A stretch of 44,903 nt of DNA, taken from Stenotrophomonas beteli. Its GTDB lineage: Bacteria; Pseudomonadota; Gammaproteobacteria; Xanthomonadales; Xanthomonadaceae. The notes beneath the pieces were generated by a model. The model saw only the letters and a program-made list of their open reading frames with translations. It was not told where the DNA came from and searched no databases. The stretch is taken from contig NZ_LLXV01000035.1 in the NCBI RefSeq assembly GCF_001431665.1, positions 1-44,903 on the forward strand, written 5' to 3'. This document shows, one piece after another, positions 39,201 through 44,903 of this stretch. The stretch's first letter is position 1. Every line of letters starts with the position of its first letter. The translations under genes and the position numbers were made by a program.

Positions 39201-42200
39201 GGCCACGGTGACCCTGACCGGCGCCAACACCTACACCGGCGGTACCACCATCAACAGCGGCACGCTGGCCATCGGTGCCGGCGGCAGCCTGGCCTCTACC
39301 GGCGCGGTGAACCTTGCCGGTGCCGGCACGCTGGACATCTCCGGCGGTGGCAACCAGAGCATCGGTTCGCTGGCCGGCGTGGCCGGCAGCAGCGTGGCGC
39401 TGGGCGGCAACTCGCTGACCCTGGGCGGCGTGGCCGACAGCACCTACAGCGGCGTGATCAGCGGCAGCGGCGGATTGATCAAGAACGGTGCCGGCGTGCA
39501 GACACTGACCGGTGCCAATACCTTCGGTGGAGGTGTCATCCTCAACGCCGGTGGCCTGGTGGTGGGCAACAACGCCGCGCTGGGCACCGGTGCGGTGACC
39601 GTGGGCGGCGCTGCCACGCTCGATTCCAGCAGCGCGATCACCCTGGGCAACAACTTCGTCCTCAATGCCGGCCTGACCGTGCTGGGCAGCAACGACCTGA
39701 CCCTCAACGGCAGCCTCAGCGGCGTCGGTTCGCTCACCAAGAACGGCCTGGCCACGCTGACCTTGAATGGCGCCAACACCTATACCGGCGGCACGTTCAT
39801 CAATGCCGGCACGCTGGCGCTGGGCGCGGGGGCCAGCCTGCATGCCAATGGCATCGTCAACCTGGCCAGCGGCGCGACCTTCGATCTGTCGGCCGGCGCC
39901 GGTACGCAGGTGTTTGGCACGCTGCTCGGCGACGGTACGGTGAACCTGGGTGCGAACACGCTGACCATCGGTGATGCCACCAATGGCACCTTCGCCGGTT
40001 CGGTGGCGGGCACCGGTGGGCTGATCAAGGAAGGCACCGGGACCCAGACCCTGACCGGCACCAACACCTTCACCGGCGGCACCACCATCAACGCCGGCAC
40101 GCTGGCGATCGGCGCCGGCGGCAGCCTGGCGGCGACCGGTGCGGTCACCCTGGCCAATGCAGGTACCGCGTTTGATATCTCCGCAGGCGGTAACCAGAGC
40201 ATCGGCTCGCTGGCGGGCGTGGCGGGCTCGACTGTGTCGCTGGGTGGCAACACGCTGACCCTCGGCGGCGTCGGCAACACCGCGTTCAACGGCGTCATCG
40301 GTGGCACCGGCGCGCTGATCAAGGACGGTGCGGGCGTGCAGACGCTGGGCGGTGCGAACACCTTCACTGGCGGTGTCACCCTCAATGCCGGTGGCCTGTT
40401 GGTCGGCAACAACGCGGCACTGGGCAGCGGTGCGCTCACCGTCGCCGGCAACGGCACGCTGGATGCCAACGCGGCGGTGATCCTGGGCAACGACGTCGCC
40501 TTGGGCGCCGGCGCCAACCTCGACGTGCTTGGCAGCAACGACCTGACCCTCGGTGGCGCGATTTCCGGCGCCGGCGGCCTGATCAAGGACGGTGCGGCCA
40601 CGCTGACCCTGACCGGCGCCAGCAGCTACACCGGCACCACCACGCTCAACAGCGGCACGCTGGCGGTGGGCGCGGGCGGCAGCCTGTCCGGCGCCAGCAC
40701 GGTGAACCTGGCCGGCACCGGCACCCTGGACATCAGCGCCGGTGGCAACCAGAGCATTGGCGGCCTGGCCGGTGTTGCCGGCAGCACCGTCGCGCTGGGT
40801 GGCGCAACGCTGACCACCGGCGGCAACAACACCAGCACCACCTTCGCTGGCGTACTCAGTGGTACCGGTGGCCTGGTGCAGGGCGGCACCGGCACGCTGA
40901 CGCTGAGTGGCGACAACACCTATACCGGCGGCACCACCATCAACGGCGGCAGCACGCTGCAGATCGGCAATGGCGGCAGCACCGGTTCGGTGCTGGGCGA
41001 CATCACCAACAACGGCAGCCTGGTCTACAACCTGGGTACCACGGCAACGGTAGGGGGCGTGGTCAGCGGCAGCGGCGGCCTCACCCAGGCCGGCAGCGGC
41101 ACGCTGGTGTTGACCGGCAACAACACCTACACCGGTGGAACCACGATCAATGCCGGTGGCACGTTGCAGGTCGGCAACGGCGGTGCGACCGGCGCGATCG
41201 TCGGCGACATCACCAACAACGGTGCGCTGGTGTCCAACGTGGCCGGCAACACCACGCTGGGGGGCACCATCAGCGGCAGCGGCGGCCTGACCCAGGCCGG
41301 CGCCGGTACCCTGACCCTCACCGGCAACAACACCTATACCGGCGGCACCACCATCAATACCGGTGGCACGCTGCAGGTCGGCGATGGCGGCGCGACCGGT
41401 GCCATCACCGGCAATGTCGCCAACAACGGCAGCCTGGTGTTCGACGTGGCCGGCAACACCACGGTCGGTGGCGCGATCAGTGGCAGTGGCGCACTGACCC
41501 AGGCCGGCGCGGGTGTGCTGACCCTGGTCGGCAACAACAGCTACACCGGAGGCACCACCATCAACACCGGTGGCACGCTGCAGGTGGGCAATGGCGGCGC
41601 CACCGGTTCGATTGCCGGTGACATCACCAACAATGGCGCGCTGATCTCCAACGTGGCCGGCAACACGCAGCTGGGCGGCACCGTCAGCGGCATCGGTGGC
41701 CTGACCCAGGCCGGCAGTGGCACGCTGCTGCTGACCGGCAACAACACCTACAGCGGTGGCACCACCATCAACGCCGGTGGCACGCTGCAGCTCGGCAACG
41801 GTGGCGCGACGGGTTCGATCATCGGTGATGTCACCAACAACGGCTCGCTGGTGTCCAATGTGGCCGGCAACACCACGCTGGGCGGCACCATCAGCGGCAG
41901 CGGTGGCCTGACCCAGGCCGGCAGCGGCACGCTCACGCTCACCGGCAACAACACCTATACCGGCGGCACCACGATCAACACCGGCGGCACGCTGCAGGTG
42001 GGCAACGGCGGCGCGACCGGCGCGATCGGCGGCAATGTCACCAACAACGGCAGCCTGGTGTTCAACGTCGGCGGCACCACCACGGTGGGCGGCACCATCA
42101 GTGGCAGCGGTGGCCTGACCCAGGCCGGCAGCGGCACGCTGATCCTGGGCGGCAACAACACCTACACCGGCGGCACCACCATCAACACCGGGGGCACGCT

Positions 42201-44169
42201 GCAGGTCGGCAACGGTGGCATCGGCGGTGCCATCGCGGGCAACGTCAGCAACAACGGCAGCCTGGTGTTCAACGTCGGCGGCACCACCACGGTGGGCGGC
42301 ACCATCAGCGGCAGTGGCGGACTGACCCAGGCCGGCAGCGGCACGCTGGTGTTGACCGGCAACAACACCTATACCGGCGGCACCACCATCACTGCCGGTG
42401 GCACAGTGCAGGTCGGTAACGGCGGGGCCAGCGGTTCCATCACCGGCAACATCACCAACAACGGCGGCCTGGTGATCAACACCGGTGGTACCACCACGCT
42501 GGGCGGCTCCATCAGCGGTGGCGGCAGTATCGTGCAGGCCGGTCCGGGCAGCCTCAACCTCGGCGGCAACAGCGGTGGTTTCAGCGGTACCGGCCAGGTC
42601 ACCGGTGGTGGCTTGAATGTCACCGGCAACATCGGCGGCCAGTGGACCATCGGCAGCGGCACCACGCTGTCCGGCACCGGCACCATCGGGGGCACTGGCG
42701 GTGGCGTGACGGTCTCCAGCGGCGGCGTGCTGTCGCCGGGCAATGGCACGGGCAACGGCAACGGCGCGGGCAACGGCACCGGTACGATCACCGTTGGCGG
42801 CAACCTCACGCTGTCCCCGGGCAGCACGCTGGGCATCGATCTGGGCGCCACCGGCAGCGATACCGTGCAGGTCGGCGGCAGTGCGAATGTGGGCGGCAGC
42901 ATTGTGCAGGTGAACACCATTTCGCCCAGCACCAGCTACCAGCAGGGCCAGCAGTACACCGTGATCAATGCCGCAGGTGGGTTGAACGGGCAGTTCGCTT
43001 CGGCGACCACGCCGTCGGCCTTCCTGACCATCACGCCGGTCTACACCGCCAACACCGCCAACCTGGAGATCGACGTGGCGCAGACTGCGGCCTTCACCAG
43101 CGTGGCCAACAGCCGCAACCAGTACAACACTGCGGCCGCACTGGACAGCCTGCCGCAGACGGGCTCGGCGCTGGGGCTGTACAACACGCTGCTGATGTAC
43201 GACGCCGGCACCGCACGCGCGGCGTTCGACCAGCTTTCCGGCGAAGTGCATGCGGCCAGCCGTGCGGTGCTGCTGTACGACAACTACCTGGAAGAAGGCA
43301 TCCGCCAGCGCCTGGGCAGCGAACTGCCGACCGTGCGCGGCGAGCGCGCTTCGGCCTGGCTGGCCGGCAGCGGCAAGGTGTTCAAGCAGGATGGCGATGG
43401 CAACGGTGACCAGATCCGTGCCAATCGCAATGCACTGATGGCCGGTGTGGACTGGCAGCTGGGCGAGCATGTGGTGCTGGGTGCGGCGGCCGGCAATGAG
43501 CGCCTGGACACGCGCCTGTACGATCGCAGCTCGCGCGCCCGCCTGCGTGGCAACACCTTCGGCCTGTATGCGCAGGGACAGTGGAACAACGGCTTCGCGG
43601 TCGGTGGCAGCGTGTCGCGCGGTGACTACCGTACGCGCACCACGCGCGAAGTGCCGCTGCTGGGCCAGACCCTGTACAGCCGCCAGGATTCGGACGTGAC
43701 CATCGCCCAGGCCGAAGGCAGCTGGACCTGGACCCATGGCCGGACCCAATTGCAGCCGTACGTGCAGTTCACCCGGCACTGGGTCGACAGCGATCGTGCG
43801 GTGGAGCAGGGCGGTACGGCCGCGCTGGTGCTGGAAGGCGGCAAGGACACGCTCAATGTCAGCACGGTCGGCGTGCGTGGCCGTTGGGACGTGGGCAGCG
43901 GCGAGCGCTTCCCGGCGCAGCTGACCGTCGGCCTCGGCTGGCAGCACGCCTCCGGTGACACCGACGTGGCCAGCCGCAACCGCTTCGCGGTGGGCGGCAA
44001 TGCCTTCGATGTCTACAGCGCGGTGATGGCCCGCAATGCGCTGGTCAGCCAGGTGGGCGTGGCGGTCGGCCTGGGCCGCAACAGCCAGCTGTCGATGTTC
44101 GTGCAGGGCCAGCATGGCGATGGTCGCCGCGATGTCGGCGGGCAGATCAACCTGCGCGTGGGCTTCTGA
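33277..44169 (+). CDS. Giant autotransporter adhesin (type Va, ESPR-type signal)
   Basis: The gene encodes about 3630 residues. The N-terminus MNRIYRLVFNRSLGVMQVAS is an extended signal peptide region as found in large autotransporters, followed by a conventional signal sequence (about 40-60) with cleavage near SAFA-A. The mature N-terminus has Cys61 and Cys69; I see no other cysteine. The passenger (about 62-3290) is built of Gly, Asn, Thr, Ser and Leu, expected to fold as a long beta-solenoid from autotransporter-associated beta-strand repeats of three kinds (88, 97 and 69 residues). A junction with DSLPQTGSAL and AFDQLSGEVHAASR leads to the C-terminal beta-barrel (about 3355-3630) ending in GGQINLRVGF, with the terminal Phe needed for Bam-assisted insertion. 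ATG 33277 follows GGAGA by 7 bases. No receptor or ligand can be read; adhesion or autoaggregation is the likely role. Confidence 0.93.
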   Translation: MNRIYRLVFNRSLGVMQVASEVARNPGGSAVATERPPRLRAHQLAVALAATLASGSAFAACTGTTTVNCDSSTNITNYVNGTNGLTLNIASGAVISVPVLVGGNAVTLTGSNTTVSNAGTIDPSVTGGLSLAAAGLVVGNSAAGGSLITVNNETGGQIKGIFNIGTLLGFGGQAVVAQNASGGTTTLVNDGSIGMSLLGLGQVADATSVVTYGGAQANVTNRGSITGRVGLGASAGNTFINAGTVSGSVHLGDSTGGNTFTAVAGSSVAAGGGLAAAGTLVGVTGVKVAAAGTVDAGAGTGAASNTLVLQDNAGNNGPATSIGWSNYLGFQRLTVNSGTWNLQGPWSGTGAITLGGGLVNFNSSTSFGSGLFTVNGGTIAASGAGLALGNNFTLNSALTLGGTQGFSLNGVLSGGGGLTVSNTGVVTLGGANLFGGGVNLNAGGLVLGNAGALGSGNLTVGGSASLDTSGGFVLGNNLVINGGGSLNLLGSNALSLNGSISGAGNLTKNGAGTLTLNGSNALTGAFNLLGGALALGAGGSLSPTGAITVGVGTSLDLSAATNQTIGSLAGLGGTVNLGSRTLTLGGLGDTSYAGTFGAGTGGLIKLGTGVQTLSGVNNLSGGIALNAGGLLLGNNAALGTGVLSVGGNASLDGTTGLSLTNAITLGAGGTLNLPGNQALTLNGVIDGVGGLAKSGAATLTLNGANTFAGGLALNAGNLVLGNAGALGTGVLDVGGAVTLDAGAALSVGNGINLGGGASLNVLGSNALTLGGVIGGTGSLVKNGAATLTLSGANTYIGGTAINAGTVAIGAGGRLAATGAVTLGGAGAVLDLSAGGNQTVGALSGVAGSTLALGATTLTFGDATNQTLAGVITGTGGLIKQGAGIQTLDGANTFSGGLDLAAGGLLLGNNGALGSGALTVSGNGTLDGTAALNLGNAVNLTGSLTLPGAQNLTLGGVVAGTGSLVKNGASVLSLTGTNTFSGGLTLNAGSLLLGSSASLGSGALNVNGAATLDGLTALNLANNIALGGGASLTLPGSQATTVGGVISGTGTLVKNGASTLTLNGANTFSGGLALNAGGLLLGNVGALGAGALNVAGNTTLDSSVALTLGNGVNLAGGAVLDLLGSQEVTLGGVIAGTGELVKNGASTLTLNGANTFSGGVGLNAGVLRLGNAGALGTGALDVGGNASLDASAALNLGNSIGLAAGANLTVLGSNDLTLSGPVFGAGGLIKDGAARLTLSGANLYAGGTTVNSGTLALGAGGSLAAAGDVTLGNAGAGFDISAAGGNQTIAALNGVAGTALTLGGNSLTFGTNANASFDGVISGTGGLVKTGTGIQTLSGANTFSGGLALNGGGLVLGNADALGVGALGVGAAVSLDNTVALNLANAVNFGAGTQLTLGGSNDLTLGGVLSGNGSLVKNGAGLLTLNNSNTFDGGLTLNGGGLVVGASGALGTGALNVSGSTTLDAGAAVTLGNAVNLGSGVALTLPGSNALTLGGTVAGNGSVIKNGGATLTLSGANTYTGGTTVNAGTLALGAGGSLAAAGDVTLGAAGAIFDISGAGSSQTIGALNGVAGTSLALGGNSLTFGSAANGAFDGLISGGGGLVKVGAGVQTLSGANTFGGGVSLNAGGLVLGNDAALGTGTLTVGGASTLDTTGLATLANNVVLNAGLTVLGTNALTLNGVLSGTGSLTKNGLATLTLNGINTYSGGTLVNAGTLALGAGASLAASGTVNLATGATLDLSAGNGTQVFGTLVGDGTVNLGANNIEVGSAVNGTFSGSIAGTGSLTKVGSGIETLTGNNTYTGGTLINAGTLAIGAGGSLAATGAVNVAAPGAGFDISASGANQTIGSLSGVAGSTVSLGANTLILGGVSSSTFDGAIAGTGGLVKNGAGILTLGGANLFSGGVALNGGGLLVGNNAALGSGALNVGADATLDSSLAVTLGNAVNLTAGANLNLLGSNALTLGGVISGGGGLIKNGAATVTLTGANTYTGGTTINSGTLAIGAGGSLASTGAVNLAGAGTLDISGGGNQSIGSLAGVAGSSVALGGNSLTLGGVADSTYSGVISGSGGLIKNGAGVQTLTGANTFGGGVILNAGGLVVGNNAALGTGAVTVGGAATLDSSSAITLGNNFVLNAGLTVLGSNDLTLNGSLSGVGSLTKNGLATLTLNGANTYTGGTFINAGTLALGAGASLHANGIVNLASGATFDLSAGAGTQVFGTLLGDGTVNLGANTLTIGDATNGTFAGSVAGTGGLIKEGTGTQTLTGTNTFTGGTTINAGTLAIGAGGSLAATGAVTLANAGTAFDISAGGNQSIGSLAGVAGSTVSLGGNTLTLGGVGNTAFNGVIGGTGALIKDGAGVQTLGGANTFTGGVTLNAGGLLVGNNAALGSGALTVAGNGTLDANAAVILGNDVALGAGANLDVLGSNDLTLGGAISGAGGLIKDGAATLTLTGASSYTGTTTLNSGTLAVGAGGSLSGASTVNLAGTGTLDISAGGNQSIGGLAGVAGSTVALGGATLTTGGNNTSTTFAGVLSGTGGLVQGGTGTLTLSGDNTYTGGTTINGGSTLQIGNGGSTGSVLGDITNNGSLVYNLGTTATVGGVVSGSGGLTQAGSGTLVLTGNNTYTGGTTINAGGTLQVGNGGATGAIVGDITNNGALVSNVAGNTTLGGTISGSGGLTQAGAGTLTLTGNNTYTGGTTINTGGTLQVGDGGATGAITGNVANNGSLVFDVAGNTTVGGAISGSGALTQAGAGVLTLVGNNSYTGGTTINTGGTLQVGNGGATGSIAGDITNNGALISNVAGNTQLGGTVSGIGGLTQAGSGTLLLTGNNTYSGGTTINAGGTLQLGNGGATGSIIGDVTNNGSLVSNVAGNTTLGGTISGSGGLTQAGSGTLTLTGNNTYTGGTTINTGGTLQVGNGGATGAIGGNVTNNGSLVFNVGGTTTVGGTISGSGGLTQAGSGTLILGGNNTYTGGTTINTGGTLQVGNGGIGGAIAGNVSNNGSLVFNVGGTTTVGGTISGSGGLTQAGSGTLVLTGNNTYTGGTTITAGGTVQVGNGGASGSITGNITNNGGLVINTGGTTTLGGSISGGGSIVQAGPGSLNLGGNSGGFSGTGQVTGGGLNVTGNIGGQWTIGSGTTLSGTGTIGGTGGGVTVSSGGVLSPGNGTGNGNGAGNGTGTITVGGNLTLSPGSTLGIDLGATGSDTVQVGGSANVGGSIVQVNTISPSTSYQQGQQYTVINAAGGLNGQFASATTPSAFLTITPVYTANTANLEIDVAQTAAFTSVANSRNQYNTAAALDSLPQTGSALGLYNTLLMYDAGTARAAFDQLSGEVHAASRAVLLYDNYLEEGIRQRLGSELPTVRGERASAWLAGSGKVFKQDGDGNGDQIRANRNALMAGVDWQLGEHVVLGAAAGNERLDTRLYDRSSRARLRGNTFGLYAQGQWNNGFAVGGSVSRGDYRTRTTREVPLLGQTLYSRQDSDVTIAQAEGSWTWTHGRTQLQPYVQFTRHWVDSDRAVEQGGTAALVLEGGKDTLNVSTVGVRGRWDVGSGERFPAQLTVGLGWQHASGDTDVASRNRFAVGGNAFDVYSAVMARNALVSQVGVAVGLGRNSQLSMFVQGQHGDGRRDVGGQINLRVGF
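34561..40911 (+). repeat. Alternating 88- and 97-residue coding repeats in the passenger
   Basis: Within the autotransporter gene the DNA repeats in units of about 264 bp (type A, starting ANTFSGGLALNAGGLLLGNN and ending LVKNGASTLTLNG) and about 291 bp (type B, starting ANTYTGGTTINAGTLAIGAG and containing NQTIGSLAGVAGS). A and B units alternate in varying order; some units are shortened. Individual units diverge in codon positions, so the array has been stable long enough to drift. Confidence 0.8.
40912..42567 (+). repeat. Eight tandem 207-bp (69-residue) repeats
   Basis: Units begin at 40912 plus multiples of 207 (41119, 41326, 41533, 41740, 41947, 42154, 42361). The consensus opens NNTYTGGTTINTGGTLQVGN and ends GSGGLTQAGSGTLTLTG, corresponding to residues about 2546-3097. 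Spacing is exact to the base; seven units are close to consensus and the eighth is divergent, marking the edge of the array next to the beta-domain junction. High similarity between units makes unequal recombination likely. Confidence 0.92.
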
Positions 44170-44218
44170 GGGGAGCAGGTCAACGAGGGATCCGCGCGCG
44201 GTGTGGATCCGGGCCAGG

Positions 44219-44239
44219 GCGGAGGGCTACACCCTCCGC
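44219..44239. terminator. Hairpin between the autotransporter and GNAT genes
   Basis: GCGGAGGG (44219-44226) pairs with CCCTCCGC (44232-44239) around CTACA; the minus-strand stop codon of the GNAT gene is in the loop. It could act on both converging transcripts; no T-run is present. Confidence 0.5.
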
Positions 44240-44670
44240 TCCATCTCCACGGCGTCGATCCCGGCGCCGTGGCCATCGGCGATCACCCGTGTCAGCTGGA
44301 AGCCGAGGCCGGCGTAGAACCCTTGGGAGTGCTGGCTGGTGCTGAGCGTGATGCGCTTGATCGAGGGATCCGCTTCGGCCAGGCGCAGGCGTGCCAGCGC
44401 CAGTTCGCGGCCCAGCCCCTGCCGGTGCAGCGCGCGCTGCACCATGCCCCAGCAGAAACCGGCACGGCCGTCGCCGTATCGCGACAGGCCGCCACAGGCC
44501 ACGATGCTGCCATCGCGCTCGATGACCTGGTATGCGCAGTCCGTGGCCTGTTCGCGCAGGAAGCGTTCAAAGTCGCTGCGCTCTTCGGGCGCGAAGTAGG
44601 TGGGTACGTTGCTGTCGAAAATCGACAGGCAGGCGCTGGCATCGGCGGGGTGGTACAGGCGGCATTTCAT
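44227..44670 (-). CDS. GNAT-family N-acetyltransferase
   Basis: The 147-residue protein has the GNAT fold: MKCRLYHPADASACLSIFDS (1-20) as strand 1/helix 1, CGGLSRYGDGRAGFCWGMV (about 70-90) with central strand, LHRQGLGRELALARL (about 93-107) resembling motif A with Q-x-x-G-x-G for acetyl-CoA, and FYAGLGFQLTRV (about 124-135) as motif B. It should acetylate a small molecule or protein amine; the substrate is unknown. The frame is open to 44820, but ATG at 44670 is preferred because homology-like GNAT sequence begins there and the extra residues look unstructured. It converges with the autotransporter gene. Confidence 0.8.
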   Translation of the reverse strand: MKCRLYHPADASACLSIFDSNVPTYFAPEERSDFERFLREQATDCAYQVIERDGSIVACGGLSRYGDGRAGFCWGMVQRALHRQGLGRELALARLRLAEADPSIKRITLSTSQHSQGFYAGLGFQLTRVIADGHGAGIDAVEMERRV

Positions 44671-44846
44671 GAGGCCACGATAGACGATCGGCGGCAGGTC
44701 CAGGCCCTGCGTGGATTCACCTCCGGAATGCCATTCGCATGCCCCTTGCACCGAATCGCCGGCCAGCGTTGCGTACATCACCACGAAGCTCAGCTGCGGC
44801 GGTCTGTCCGCGCATGTCACGCATCTGGAGGAACAAGCCCCTCTGG
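44671..44846. other. Non-coding region upstream of the GNAT gene
   Basis: No convincing gene or repeat is seen. The minus-strand frame remains open but lacks a ribosome-binding site and family similarity. It probably holds the promoter of the GNAT gene. Confidence 0.4.
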
Positions 44847-44903
44847 CTGGCTCTTATTAACATCTGACGCTGCCGACGCCAAGGAGCGCGGTGCACTGCG
44901 GGA
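44847..44903. other. Probable Tn5/Nextera sequencing-adapter artefact at the end of the sequence
   Basis: Bases 44847-44879 match the reverse complement of the Nextera transposase adapter at 29 of 33 positions; 44860-44878 (ACATCTGACGCTGCCGACG) match exactly over 19 bases, including the part that is adapter and not Tn5 mosaic end. The remaining bases to 44903 have no coding or repeat feature and may be index and flow-cell adapter with errors. This region should be treated as not genomic until checked. Confidence 0.8.

Noticed and set aside
34561..42567. CRISPR-like or satellite array
   Set aside because: The periodicity is in frame and encodes beta-strand repeats of the autotransporter; there are no short identical repeats with unique spacers.
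36832..44115. A 2427-codon open frame on the minus strand across the autotransporter gene
   Set aside because: Its translation is dominated by His, Ala, Gln, Gly and Arg, shows the repeat period of the sense strand and has no recognisable domain. It is open only because the GC-rich, repeat-rich sense codons rarely form antisense stops.

Overview
The window is high-GC, densely coded chromosomal DNA of a gammaproteobacterium of the Xanthomonadaceae, most likely Stenotrophomonas. The reasons are short palindromes starting with GTAG and ending with CTAC between many genes (the SMAG/REP class described from Stenotrophomonas maltophilia), an IDH3-like NAD-type isocitrate dehydrogenase, a phoB-phoR-ppk1 phosphate operon and the core order tig-clpP-clpX-lon-hupB-ppiD. 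Genus is an inference from these features; no 16S gene is present.

Layout. 1-6342 (mostly minus): ppk1, phoR, phoB behind a candidate Pho box, then a BepA-like M48 metalloprotease. 6431-11918: glutaredoxin and AhpD-like protein (overlapping pair), NAD-type isocitrate dehydrogenase with a 21-bp inverted repeat over its candidate promoter, a probably exported isochorismatase-like hydrolase, a LysR regulator, a flavin-reductase-like protein and a Bax-inhibitor-1 family membrane protein. 12099-13779: tRNA genes Pro, Arg, His, Lys, Lys, a small lipoprotein gene, then tRNA-Leu. 13970-23139: proteostasis block tig, clpP, clpX, lon, hupB, tRNA-Val, three identical tRNA-Asp, ppiD. 23348-27163: mltD-gloB facing a methyltransferase gene, rnhA and dnaQ, the same neighbourhood as E. 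coli mltD-gloB-yafS-rnhA-dnaQ. 27226-32116: a PP2C phosphatase, tRNA-Ser with a long hairpin and a 148-bp direct duplication, then DUF6165, a family-9 glycosyltransferase, Kdo kinase, an MBL-fold hydrolase and a small NTF2-like protein, partly an LPS-core group. 32191-32909: the 4.5S SRP RNA gene on the minus strand and a guanidinium exporter gene (gdx/sugE) behind a guanidine-II riboswitch. 33277-44169: one giant autotransporter adhesin gene of about 3630 codons made of three families of repeats. The window closes with a GNAT acetyltransferase gene.

Working together: the phosphate operon couples the two-component sensor to polyphosphate synthesis; trigger factor, ClpXP, Lon and PpiD cover folding and degradation from the ribosome to the periplasm; RNase HI and DnaQ serve replication; the LPS genes and the autotransporter shape the cell surface.

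The most notable observations are the giant repeat-built autotransporter, the gdx riboswitch with an alternative hairpin over the ribosome-binding site, the tRNA-Ser hairpin and its partial duplication, the inverted repeat at the icd promoter, and the last roughly 57 bases, which look like a Tn5/Nextera sequencing adapter rather than genome. I found no CRISPR array, prophage, insertion sequence or clearly novel multi-gene system.
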